Source: Tannerellaceae bacterium (GTDB lineage: Bacteria > Bacteroidota > Bacteroidia > Bacteroidales > Tannerellaceae). Taken from it: a DNA stretch of 28,558 nucleotides. The position numbers and the translations under genes were made by a program. Location of the stretch: assembly GCA_031267205.1 (NCBI GenBank), contig JAIRZN010000186.1:1-28558 (forward strand). Direction: 5' to 3'. Numbering within the stretch: the stretch's first letter is position 1; the number at the start of each line of letters is the position of its first letter. A model generated the notes under the pieces. That model searched no databases and had not been told where the DNA came from. It saw only the letters and a program-made list of their open reading frames with translations. Of this stretch, positions 7,267-16,056 are shown piece by piece.

Positions 7267-9489
7267 ATGGCAGGAAACGACGACATACAGGAAACGACCG
7301 GCAAACAAAACAAGTACGTACTGATTCGTTACTTCGTTGTTTTAGCCCTACTCTTACCGATAGTGGGGGGCATTGTCTTTTGCATCATGAATATCGCGCT
7401 TGTGGAAAGAAATATATGGTTGGAAATAGCGGAAAAAGAACGTACAAAGGTGCCGGACCGCGTCATAGCTCCCAACCGCGGGAATATTTATTCCTCCGAC
7501 GGCAGGCTGATGGCAACGAGCTTTCCCCGTTACAGGATACTCATGGATTTCAGAGATAAAGAAGCAATCGACACATCCGCCTTTTATCAGCAAATTAAAA
7601 CGAAAAAGGGCAAAGAGCCGGATTCGACAGCCATTGAGATAGCCAAAAGCAATGGGGTCGATTCTTTGGCATTTTACCTGTCGAAAAAATTTGGCAGGGA
7701 CGAGAATACCGTAAAAAAAGAACTTAAAGACGCTTTCAAAAGAAACGAGAGACGGTATATTCTACATAACCGAAGAATTTCCTTTACCGACCTGCAAGAA
7801 ATCAGACAGTTCCCTTTCATACGCTTAGGGAAAAACAAAAGCGGTTTTATTGAAGAAGAATTTGTGGAGCGGCAACGGCCTTTCGGAACACTTGCATCAC
7901 GCACAATAGGCAATACGTATGCCACTCTTGATGCGCAAAAACTGACACATGGGAGCAATGGGCTTGAATTGGAATATGATTCTGTATTGCGCGGTAAACC
8001 AGGACTGAGTGCCATGCGCAGGGAAGCCGGAGTATGGAGAGGCATACCGATAATAGAGGCAGAAGATGGAACGGACATTCGTTCCACAATTGATATAGAG
8101 ATGCAAGATATAGCGGAACGGGCGTTGCTGAATGAGCTTAGGAGGACGAATGCCGAATCGGGAACTATTGTTGTAATGGAAGTGGGAACCGGCGAAGTAA
8201 AAGCAATAACCAATATGGGGCGCACAACTTCCGGTTATGGAGAAGACAGGAATCGGGCCGTAGCGGACTTGCTGGAACCAGGTTCTACATTTAAGGTTGC
8301 CTCCATCATGGTTGCTTTAGAGGATGGCATCTGTCAGCCCAACGATATGGTAGAAACGGGAAACGGAATCTACGATTACCTTAATAACGGAAAGCCCATA
8401 CGGGATCATAACGCAAATAAAGGCGGCTTTGGGCGCATCTCGGTGGAAGAATCCATCCGGCAATCATCTAATGTTGGGGTAGCCAAGGTTATATTGAAAG
8501 GATACGAACACAATCCTGCGGCGTTTATTGAAGGACTGGAGCGCATAGGGTTGACGGAAGACCTGCGTATCGGAATAGCCGGAGCCGGAAGCCCAAGATT
8601 TCGTATACCTTCGGACACAAAATGGTCGAGAGGCTCCCTGCCCTGGATGTCGTTCGGGTATGAAATACAGATACCGCCGATCTATACGCTTGCTTTCTAT
8701 AATGCCATAGCCAATAACGGGAAAATGATGCGACCTGTATTTGTCAAGGAAATAATGCGCAACGGCAAAACGATAGAACGTTTCCCGCCCGAAGTAGTGA
8801 AGGAATCAATATGCTCCGCAAGGACGCTCCGTATCATAAAGGATATGTTGCTGGGGGTGGTAGAAAATGGTACCGGAAGTCCCGCTTATTCTCCCATTAT
8901 CCGTATCGCAGGCAAGACGGGTACGGCTCAGATATCCGAAGCAGGCGGATACAGTGGCATGGGGCATCAGGTGTCTTTCGCCGGTTATTTCCCTGCCGAC
9001 CAACCTGTATATTCCTGTATGGTGGTTATCCGTAGACCTTCGCCGTCGTTCTATCCTTCGGGAGGGGCTATGTCGGGAAGCGTAATAAAGAATGTGGCGG
9101 AGAAAATATACGCAGCCCGAACGCGGTGGGACATACGTAAATTATCCCCAGACTCGTCCGCCGTTACCATACCTGTTGTTAAAGTCGGCGAGGAAAAAGC
9201 TATGCGGCAAGTTTTAAATAAATTGAATATACCATTGGATAAGAAAGAAATGAAATCCACCTGGGTGTTGGCTTCGGCAGGCGACGAAAAGGTGAGACTT
9301 AGCGATATAAATATGAAAGAAGGATTAGTGCCCCGCGTGACAGGCATGGGTGCCAAAGATGCGGTTTACCTGTTGGAGAATGTCGGCTTGCAGGTTAATA
9401 TGTCAGGCGCCGGACGTGTGACTTCCCAATCCATACAACCCGGACAACAGGTAGTCAAAGGGCGGACTATAACAATTATTTTGAAATAA
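7267..9489 (+). CDS. ftsI: Septal peptidoglycan transpeptidase (FtsI / PBP2-type, with PASTA domain)
   Basis: A class B penicillin-binding protein that cross-links septal peptidoglycan. I start at ATG 7267 (740 aa); an in-frame TTG at 7264 is less likely. One membrane anchor lies near residues 20-42, then the dimerisation domain (ARGNIYS-like PNRGNIYSSDGRL). The transpeptidase domain has catalytic S340 in PGSTFK (SxxK with K343), the SxN motif S400-S-N402, and K550-TGT553. The C-terminus, starting near PRVTGMGAKDAVYLL, is a single PASTA domain as in SpoVD-like and Bacteroidota FtsI proteins. It is 5 bases after ftsL and upstream of murE. Its partner glycosyltransferase FtsW is in the same operon. 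Confidence 0.95.
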   Translation: MAGNDDIQETTGKQNKYVLIRYFVVLALLLPIVGGIVFCIMNIALVERNIWLEIAEKERTKVPDRVIAPNRGNIYSSDGRLMATSFPRYRILMDFRDKEAIDTSAFYQQIKTKKGKEPDSTAIEIAKSNGVDSLAFYLSKKFGRDENTVKKELKDAFKRNERRYILHNRRISFTDLQEIRQFPFIRLGKNKSGFIEEEFVERQRPFGTLASRTIGNTYATLDAQKLTHGSNGLELEYDSVLRGKPGLSAMRREAGVWRGIPIIEAEDGTDIRSTIDIEMQDIAERALLNELRRTNAESGTIVVMEVGTGEVKAITNMGRTTSGYGEDRNRAVADLLEPGSTFKVASIMVALEDGICQPNDMVETGNGIYDYLNNGKPIRDHNANKGGFGRISVEESIRQSSNVGVAKVILKGYEHNPAAFIEGLERIGLTEDLRIGIAGAGSPRFRIPSDTKWSRGSLPWMSFGYEIQIPPIYTLAFYNAIANNGKMMRPVFVKEIMRNGKTIERFPPEVVKESICSARTLRIIKDMLLGVVENGTGSPAYSPIIRIAGKTGTAQISEAGGYSGMGHQVSFAGYFPADQPVYSCMVVIRRPSPSFYPSGGAMSGSVIKNVAEKIYAARTRWDIRKLSPDSSAVTIPVVKVGEEKAMRQVLNKLNIPLDKKEMKSTWVLASAGDEKVRLSDINMKEGLVPRVTGMGAKDAVYLLENVGLQVNMSGAGRVTSQSIQPGQQVVKGRTITIILK

Positions 9490-9493
9490 AGAT

Positions 9494-9595
9494 ATGAAAC
9501 GACGTACGAAAATACTATCCACGCCGAAGGCGAAGACTAAACGGTCTGCGGAGTTCCATGCCCACATTTTTAAATTTTATTTGTATGAAACTTAA
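9494..9595 (+). CDS. Possible 33-aa basic leader peptide between ftsI and murE
   Basis: ATG at 9494 opens a 33-codon frame (MKRRTKILSTPKAKTKRSAE...) that starts 4 bases after the ftsI stop and ends with TAA at 9593-9595, overlapping the preferred murE start (9585) by 11 bases. It is rich in Lys and Arg. It may couple translation from ftsI to murE across a 95-base gap, or it may be noise. A CGCC-GAA-GGCG mini-hairpin sits inside it at 9522-9532. There is no homology evidence. Confidence 0.2.
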   Translation: MKRRTKILSTPKAKTKRSAEFHAHIFKFYLYET

Positions 9596-11039
9596 TAAAC
9601 TGGCAGAAACTTTAGGTTTACTTGAGAGCGTAGGGCAATATAATCCCGAAATCCTCAATATACAATCTGACTCCCGAAAAATAGAGCCGGGATCGTTATT
9701 TGTCGCTGTGCGAGGCACAGCTATGGACGGACACGCTTATATAGGAGACGCAATCGACAATGGAGCGGTAGCCATTGTATGCGAAGAAATACCGGAATCA
9801 CTCAAAGATAAAGACATATTCCTCGTAGTTAAAGATTCGGCTGAAGCGTTGGGCGAACTGGTTGGCGCCTGGTACGACTATCCCTCCGATAAGCTGGTTT
9901 TGATAGGCGTTACCGGCACAAACGGCAAAACTACTATCGCCACTCTGCTCTATGAGATGTTTCGTAAACTTGGACACAAAGTTGGTCTAATATCTACGGT
10001 TTGCAACTATATTGATACGGAAGCATATCCGGCCACTCACACTACGCCCGATCCTATTGCGCTGCAAGGACTATTGGCCGGGATGGTAAATGCAGGATGC
10101 GAATATGCTTTTATGGAAGTCAGTTCACATGCGATAGATCAGAAGCGTATTAGCGGTTTGTCATTCGACGGAGGCATATTTACGAACCTTACGCGAGACC
10201 ATCTGGACTATCACAAAACGGTAGATAATTACCTGAATGCAAAGAAGACATTTTTCGACCATCTGCCTGCCGCAGCCTTTGCCCTCACGAACACAGATGA
10301 TAAGAACGGGCTTGTAATGCTGCAAAATACAAAAGCTAAGAAGCTGACATATTCGCTTCGCACCCAAGCTGATTTCAAAGGGAGAATATTGGAATCGCAT
10401 TTTGAAGGGACGGAATTGACGATAAACGGACGAGATGTGATTGTCCGGTTTGTGGGTCGTTTCAATGTATACAATCTACTGGCTGTTTATGGAGCGGCGG
10501 TCGCACTTGGGAAAGACTCTGAAGAAATTCTGATAACGCTTAGCGACTTACATCCTGTTTCGGGACGTTTTGAAACAATACCGTCGGCTTTGGGTTACAC
10601 GGCTATCGTGGACTATGCCCATACTCCCGACGCTTTGGCAAACGTATTGAGCAGTATTAGGGAAGTGCTTGGTAACAAAGGCGACATCATTACGGTAGTC
10701 GGCGCGGGAGGCAATCGCGATAAAGGCAAACGCCCGATTATGGCGCAGGAAGCCGTTCGCCTTAGCGACATGGTTATCCTTACTTCGGACAATCCCCGAT
10801 TTGAAGAGCCGGACGATATACTGAATGACATGGTAGCCGGCCTTACCTCTGTGGAAAAGGAGCAAGTTATATGCATTGCAGACCGTGATCGAGCTATAAA
10901 GACGGCCGTAATGCTGGCTAAGAAGGGGGATATAATCTTGGTCGCGGGAAAAGGACATGAAGACTATCAGGAGATAAAAGGCGTAAAGCGCCACTTTGAC
11001 GATCGGGAAAAACTAAAAACTATATTCGCAAACCAATAA
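9585..11039 (+). CDS. murE: UDP-MurNAc-L-Ala-D-Glu:meso-diaminopimelate ligase
   Basis: A cytoplasmic Mur ligase that adds the third amino acid of the stem peptide using ATP. I choose ATG 9585 (484 aa, MKLNKLAETLGL) because the in-frame ATG at 9558 adds nine residues unlike the family. The N-terminal UDP-binding part has SDSRKIEPGSLFVA. The ATP loop is GVTGTNGKTT (about 108-117). The acceptor-specificity motif D402-N-P-R405 is the one associated with meso-diaminopimelate instead of lysine. Near the end is VAGKGHEDYQ. It follows ftsI and precedes mraY by 10 bases. Confidence 0.95.
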   Translation: MKLNKLAETLGLLESVGQYNPEILNIQSDSRKIEPGSLFVAVRGTAMDGHAYIGDAIDNGAVAIVCEEIPESLKDKDIFLVVKDSAEALGELVGAWYDYPSDKLVLIGVTGTNGKTTIATLLYEMFRKLGHKVGLISTVCNYIDTEAYPATHTTPDPIALQGLLAGMVNAGCEYAFMEVSSHAIDQKRISGLSFDGGIFTNLTRDHLDYHKTVDNYLNAKKTFFDHLPAAAFALTNTDDKNGLVMLQNTKAKKLTYSLRTQADFKGRILESHFEGTELTINGRDVIVRFVGRFNVYNLLAVYGAAVALGKDSEEILITLSDLHPVSGRFETIPSALGYTAIVDYAHTPDALANVLSSIREVLGNKGDIITVVGAGGNRDKGKRPIMAQEAVRLSDMVILTSDNPRFEEPDDILNDMVAGLTSVEKEQVICIADRDRAIKTAVMLAKKGDIILVAGKGHEDYQEIKGVKRHFDDREKLKTIFANQ

Positions 11040-11049
11040 TAGAAACAAG

Positions 11050-12312
11050 ATGCTGTACGACCTTTTCAACTATTTGGACCAATTGGATTTCCCTGGAGCG
11101 GGGATGTTTAAATATGTTTCTGTCCGCTCAGGGATGGCGTTGATTCTTTCTTTATTTATCTCAACGGCCATCGGACGGAAAATAATTGACAAGCTACAAA
11201 TGCTTCAAATCGGCGAAACGGTTCGGAATCTCGGATTGGAAGGGCAGATGAATAAAAAAGGCACTCCAACGATGGGTGGAGTTATTATTATCATCGCCAT
11301 TCTGATTCCGGTATTACTTTGCTCCAGGCTGAATAATATCTATCTGATATTGATGCTGGTTACAACTTTATGGTTGGGGTGTATCGGCTTTATGGACGAT
11401 TATATCAAAGTTTTCCTGAAAAACAAAGAAGGTTTGCACGGACGTTTCAAGATTATCGGACAAGTAGGGTTGGGATTGATTGTAGGCTTAGTTTTATACC
11501 TTAGTCCTAATGCCGTAATACGGGAAAACAGAGAGGTGCTCAATAAAGATAATACTGTGGAACATGTGAGGATACATCCGGAAGTGACCAAATCTACAAA
11601 AACCACGATTCCTTTCCTTAAAAACAACAACTTTGATTATGCTTATTTAGTTAAGTGGACAGGGCCGTATCAGGAAGAGGCAACATGGATTGTATTCGTA
11701 TTGGTGGTTATATTTATTGTGACCGCCGTATCCAACAGCGCCAACCTTACGGACGGGTTAGACGGGCTGGCTACCGGCAGTTCGGCTATCATAGGTATAG
11801 CTCTCGGAATCCTGGCCTATATGTCGGCACATGCCGAGTTTGCCTCTTTCCTGAATATCATGTTCATACCCGGAGCAGAGGAACTTGTGGTATTTGCGGC
11901 CGCCTTTTTCGGAGCGACGGTTGGCTTTCTGTGGTATAACTCCTATCCGGCGCAGGTTTTTATGGGCGATACGGGAAGCCTGATGCTTGGAGGTATCATT
12001 GCTGTATTCTCCATTATTATCAGGAAAGAATTGCTTATTCCGATTCTATGCGGCGTTTTCTTTGCCGAAAGCCTTTCTGTAATGTTACAGGTCGCTTATT
12101 TCAAATATACTAAGAAAAAGTACGGCACAGGGAAACGTATCTTCAAGATGACCCCGCTGCACCATCATTTTCAGAAGGCTGGAAATGCTGGTATAGACGC
12201 CGTCATACAAAGGCCTTACAATATCGTACCCGAATCAAAGATCGTAGTGCGCTTTTGGTTGATTGGTATCATTTTAGCTGTCATAACAATTGTTACGTTA
12301 AAGATGAGATGA
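11050..12312 (+). CDS. mraY: Phospho-N-acetylmuramoyl-pentapeptide transferase
   Basis: A 420-aa polytopic membrane enzyme that moves phospho-MurNAc-pentapeptide to undecaprenyl phosphate, giving lipid I. Family signatures: KKGTPTMGG near residues 74-82, the cytoplasmic FMDDYIKV, NLTDGLDGLATG (Mg2+-binding Asp), the MGDTGSLMLGG loop and the histidine-rich MTPLHHHFQ near the C-terminus. It is longer than the E. coli enzyme (360 aa). The additional length includes an insert around residues 160-200 (RENREVLNKDNTVEHVRIHPEV), as seen in Bacteroidota. It overlaps the murD start by a few bases. Confidence 0.95.
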   Translation: MLYDLFNYLDQLDFPGAGMFKYVSVRSGMALILSLFISTAIGRKIIDKLQMLQIGETVRNLGLEGQMNKKGTPTMGGVIIIIAILIPVLLCSRLNNIYLILMLVTTLWLGCIGFMDDYIKVFLKNKEGLHGRFKIIGQVGLGLIVGLVLYLSPNAVIRENREVLNKDNTVEHVRIHPEVTKSTKTTIPFLKNNNFDYAYLVKWTGPYQEEATWIVFVLVVIFIVTAVSNSANLTDGLDGLATGSSAIIGIALGILAYMSAHAEFASFLNIMFIPGAEELVVFAAAFFGATVGFLWYNSYPAQVFMGDTGSLMLGGIIAVFSIIIRKELLIPILCGVFFAESLSVMLQVAYFKYTKKKYGTGKRIFKMTPLHHHFQKAGNAGIDAVIQRPYNIVPESKIVVRFWLIGIILAVITIVTLKMR

Positions 12313-13649
12313 TGAATAAACGAATTGTTATACTGGGAGCCGGAGAGAGCGGTGCGGGAGCTGCCGTTCTGGCAAAAGCTAAGGGTTTCGACGTATTTGT
12401 ATCCGACGCTTCCGTTATCAAATCTAAATACAAAGAGATGTTGGATGTACGTGGCATTAGCTGGGAAGAGGGAGCGCACACCGAATCCGAGATACTTTCC
12501 GCTGACGAAATAATTAAAAGTCCCGGTATCCCCGATACGGCCCCTGTGATGATTAAGGTGATAAAAAAGAATATCCCTGTCATCTCGGAGATTGAATTTG
12601 CCGGACGCTACACCACTTCCCGGATGATTTGTATCACGGGAAGTAACGGCAAGACTACGACAACGATGCTGACATATCATATATTAAAGGAAGCAGGGTT
12701 GGACGTGGGACTTGCAGGAAACGTAGGTAACAGTCTGGCCCTGCAAGTGGCTGAGACGCCTCATGACCTGTATGTTATCGAGCTTAGCAGTTTCCAGTTG
12801 GACAATATGTACGATTTCAGAGCGCATATTGCCGTTTTACTGAATATAACTCCCGATCATCTGGATCGTTACGATCATAAGATGCAGAATTATATAGACT
12901 CGAAATTTCGTATCCTCAGGAATCAAACAAAGGAAGATGCCTTTATTTTCTGGAACGACGACCCCATAATTGCCGTGGAAATAAATAAGCGCTCTCCGGC
13001 GGCAATATGTTATCCTTTCGCAGAAACCTTTAAGGAAGGCGTGATAGGATACGCAAAAGATAAAAAAATTGTTATTGACACAATAAATGGATTATTTATT
13101 ATGGAACAAGATTTATTGGCTTTGACAGGCACGCATAACCTGTATAATTCATTAGCTTCGGGAATTGCGGCCAAAGTAGTGGACATCCAAAATGAAAGTA
13201 TCCGAGCTTCACTCAGCGATTTTGCAGGCGTGGAACATCGTTTGGAAAAAGTGCTTCGCATAAAAGGAGTAGATTATATCAACGACTCAAAGGCTACTAA
13301 TGTAAATTCCTGCTGGTACGCTTTGAAAAGCATAAATACAGGGATCGTTCTTATTCTGGGAGGAACGGATAAGGGAAATGATTATGCCGAGATAGAAGAA
13401 TTAGTGAAACAAAAGGCGCGCGCATTGATTTTTCTCGGTGTGGATAACGATAAGCTACATAAATTCTTCGACGGAAAAGTGTCTTTTATAGAAGACGCCC
13501 ACTCCATGGAAGAGGCTGTGGCTAAGGCCTACCGGCTGGCTGAAAAAGGTGATACAGTATTGCTCTCGCCCTGCTGCGCGAGTTTCGACCTCTTCGCCAA
13601 TTATGAAGACCGGGGAACACAGTTTAAGAAATGTGTTTACAACCTGTAA
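12309..13649 (+). CDS. murD: UDP-MurNAc-L-Ala:D-Glu ligase
   Basis: The second Mur ligase, adding D-glutamate. I choose ATG 12309 (446 aa), which makes a 4-base ATGA overlap with the mraY stop; ATG 12312 is equally possible. An upstream in-frame TTG at 12255 would place 18 unrelated residues inside mraY. The N-terminal fold starts KRIVILGAGESGAG. The ATP loop is ITGSNGKTTTT (about 109-119), with HRLEKV and NDSKATNVNS in the central and C-terminal domains and LLSPCCASFDLF near the end. These are typical MurD motifs. Confidence 0.95.
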   Translation: MMNKRIVILGAGESGAGAAVLAKAKGFDVFVSDASVIKSKYKEMLDVRGISWEEGAHTESEILSADEIIKSPGIPDTAPVMIKVIKKNIPVISEIEFAGRYTTSRMICITGSNGKTTTTMLTYHILKEAGLDVGLAGNVGNSLALQVAETPHDLYVIELSSFQLDNMYDFRAHIAVLLNITPDHLDRYDHKMQNYIDSKFRILRNQTKEDAFIFWNDDPIIAVEINKRSPAAICYPFAETFKEGVIGYAKDKKIVIDTINGLFIMEQDLLALTGTHNLYNSLASGIAAKVVDIQNESIRASLSDFAGVEHRLEKVLRIKGVDYINDSKATNVNSCWYALKSINTGIVLILGGTDKGNDYAEIEELVKQKARALIFLGVDNDKLHKFFDGKVSFIEDAHSMEEAVAKAYRLAEKGDTVLLSPCCASFDLFANYEDRGTQFKKCVYNL

Positions 13650-13664
13650 AATAACAAAAGCAAG

Positions 13665-14936
13665 ATGAACTTAATCAACAGGTTATTCAAGGGAGACCGG
13701 GCAATGTGGTTCATAATTATAACACTCGCTCTAATCTCTTTCATTGAAGTATACAGCGCCACCAGTACGACTGTTTACAAGAACGGGAATTATCTGGGGC
13801 CTATCATACGTCATGCGTCTTTTCTGATGATCGGCTTTGCCTTGATTTTGGTTATACACAATATTCCAAGCAGGTTCTTCTCCATCCTTATCGCTCTATT
13901 GCCCGTTTCGATACTGTTTTTGATCCTTACCCTCTCTTCCGGAGCCGGGGTGGAAACCAATGATGCCAGGCGCTGGATGAGCTTGGGGGACATCAGCTTC
14001 CAACCTTCGGAATTGGCCAAGCTGTCCTGCATAGTGTTTATTGCGTTCCTTTTGAGCAAAAGGAACAAATATTCCGATGCGCAAATATTCTGGTATATAC
14101 TGATTGGCGTATTGTCGGTTTGCATGCTTATTTTCCCGGAAAATATTTCCACAAGCCTTATTCTTTTCTTTACTTGCTTCCTGATGATGTTCATAGGCGG
14201 CATTTCGCTGGAAAGGATGGGGGCCTTGTCCGTCATATTGATTGTTTTGGGCATATTATTCTTTGTATGTTTGCATTATGTGCTGCCGGACGACGTCGTG
14301 AATAATACGAGACGCCTTGCAACGGCAAAACATCGCACGGAAAACTTATTCAAAAAAGATCCTCCTTTGGATGCAAAAACATATACAATAAATGATTACA
14401 ATCGACAGGAGACCTTTGCCAAAATAGCTATAGCGAATGGAGGTCTCGGTAAATTTCCCGGATACGGACAGCAACGTGACACCCTGCCGCTGGCTTTTTC
14501 CGACTTTATTTACGCAATTATAATAGAGGAGATGGGCCTTGTCGCCGGACTTTTTGTCTTGTTTCTATACCTGATACTACTGATTCGGGTGGGAACCATT
14601 GCCCGCAAGTGCGAAAAGCTATTCCCTAAATTCCTTGTACTGGGATGCGGGTTGATGATAGGCATTCAGGCATTGTCCAATATGGCTGTCGTAGTAGGTT
14701 TGTTTCCCGTCACAGGACAACCGCTCCCATTGGTAAGCCAAGGCGGAACTTCAATCATAATAACCTGCGTTTATTTCGGAATCATTTTGAGCGTAAGCCG
14801 TTTCGGAGCCGGAATGGGGAATGAAGAAGATGACATTGAAAAGAATGAAGAAGGCGACGTGATTGAACTCGAAACGGATATATCGGATAAGACACCCTTG
14901 ACGTTTGCAGAAAACCTATTGGAAACAAAAGTATGA
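13665..14936 (+). CDS. ftsW: Septal peptidoglycan polymerase FtsW (SEDS family)
   Basis: A 423-aa membrane protein with about ten hydrophobic segments. It polymerises lipid II at the septum in complex with FtsI. SEDS signatures: NDARRWMSLGDISFQPSELAKL near residues 101-122, with the conserved Asp, and the C-terminal PLPLVSQGGTSII. The tail after the last membrane segment is strongly acidic (NEEDDIEKNEEGDVIELE) and cytoplasmic. A periplasmic loop (near residues 212-252) holds GGLGKFPGYGQQRDTLP in its end part. Its stop overlaps the murG start by 4 bases (ATGA). Confidence 0.95.
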   Translation: MNLINRLFKGDRAMWFIIITLALISFIEVYSATSTTVYKNGNYLGPIIRHASFLMIGFALILVIHNIPSRFFSILIALLPVSILFLILTLSSGAGVETNDARRWMSLGDISFQPSELAKLSCIVFIAFLLSKRNKYSDAQIFWYILIGVLSVCMLIFPENISTSLILFFTCFLMMFIGGISLERMGALSVILIVLGILFFVCLHYVLPDDVVNNTRRLATAKHRTENLFKKDPPLDAKTYTINDYNRQETFAKIAIANGGLGKFPGYGQQRDTLPLAFSDFIYAIIIEEMGLVAGLFVLFLYLILLIRVGTIARKCEKLFPKFLVLGCGLMIGIQALSNMAVVVGLFPVTGQPLPLVSQGGTSIIITCVYFGIILSVSRFGAGMGNEEDDIEKNEEGDVIELETDISDKTPLTFAENLLETKV

Positions 14937-16045
14937 AACAGACCTTTAAAATCATAATAAGTGGAGGAGGAACAGGAGGGCATATATTCCCGGCCATTTC
15001 TATTGCCAACGAAGTGAGAGGGCGTTGCCCTGATGCCGATATACTCTTTGTCGGAGCAGATAACAGGATGGAAATGGAACGTGTCCCTGCTGCCGGCTAC
15101 CGTATCGTAGGACTACCGGTAAGCGGTTTCAACCGCGCCGACTTATCGAAAAACGTAAAGGTGATAGCCCGGCTGGTGAGAAGCCTCAGGTTAGCGGATA
15201 ATATTGTGCGTGAATTTAAGCCTGATATAGCCGTCGGGGTAGGTGGATATGCCGCCGGCCCTACCTTATGGAGCGCCGCTAAAAGGCGCATACCTACACT
15301 GATACAGGAACAAAATTCGTATGCCGGAGTGACAAACAAACTCCTGTCCAAGAAGGCCGTCAGGATATGCGTGGCCTACGAAGGAATGGAACGCTTCTTC
15401 CCCGCCGATAAAATAATAATAACAGGCAATCCGGTGAGAAAAGACCTGGAAAATCTTTCCGGACAAAAGGCGGAGGCGCTTGCGTTCTGGGGGTTCTCAC
15501 CTGCACAAAAGACAATATTAGTATTAGGAGGCAGTTTGGGAGCGCGCACCGTGAATAGTAGCATAATAAAGCATATTGATACGCTTTTAGCTTCCGGCAT
15601 GCAGCTTATTTGGCAAACAGGACGTTTCTATCACGCAGAGATACGGAACAACATGGAGAAATACAAAGAGACCTCTTCCATACGATGCGTTGAATTTATT
15701 ACCAGGATGGACTATGCTTATGCGGCGGCCGACCTTGTCGTGTCGCGCGCCGGAGCCGGAACCATATCGGAACTCTGTCTGCTGGCAAAACCTTCGATAC
15801 TCGTGCCTTCGCCCAATGTGGCGGAAGATCATCAGACAAAGAACGCTATGGCTCTATTGAAAAAAGATGCAACCATACTCACGCCTGACGGGGATGCTGA
15901 TAACATGCTCGTCGAAAATATACTCAATACCGTAGCCGATGACAACCGACTTGCCGCACTGAGCGCCAACATCGCACCTTTGGCCCGGCATCATAGCGCA
16001 GAACGTATCGTGGACGAGATAATAAGTATCGTAAACAATAAGTAA
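14933..16045 (+). CDS. murG: UDP-GlcNAc:lipid I N-acetylglucosaminyltransferase
   Basis: A 370-aa GT28 (GT-B fold) peripheral membrane enzyme that turns lipid I into lipid II. The glycine-rich loop SGGGTGGHIFPA is at residues 10-21, GVGGYAAGP near 103-111 and QEQNSYAGVTN near 124-134. The C-terminal donor site has VLGGSLGARTVN and SRAGAGTISELCLLAKPSILVPSP with the conserved Glu. The start overlaps the end of ftsW by 4 bases, and murC follows after 11 bases. Confidence 0.96.
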   Translation: MKQTFKIIISGGGTGGHIFPAISIANEVRGRCPDADILFVGADNRMEMERVPAAGYRIVGLPVSGFNRADLSKNVKVIARLVRSLRLADNIVREFKPDIAVGVGGYAAGPTLWSAAKRRIPTLIQEQNSYAGVTNKLLSKKAVRICVAYEGMERFFPADKIIITGNPVRKDLENLSGQKAEALAFWGFSPAQKTILVLGGSLGARTVNSSIIKHIDTLLASGMQLIWQTGRFYHAEIRNNMEKYKETSSIRCVEFITRMDYAYAAADLVVSRAGAGTISELCLLAKPSILVPSPNVAEDHQTKNAMALLKKDATILTPDGDADNMLVENILNTVADDNRLAALSANIAPLARHHSAERIVDEIISIVNNK

Positions 16046-16056
16046 CTAAGAAACGT

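Noticed and set aside
12255..12308. Longer murD start at a TTG inside mraY
   Set aside because: The additional residues do not resemble MurD, while ATG 12309 or 12312 gives the standard start and usual overlap.
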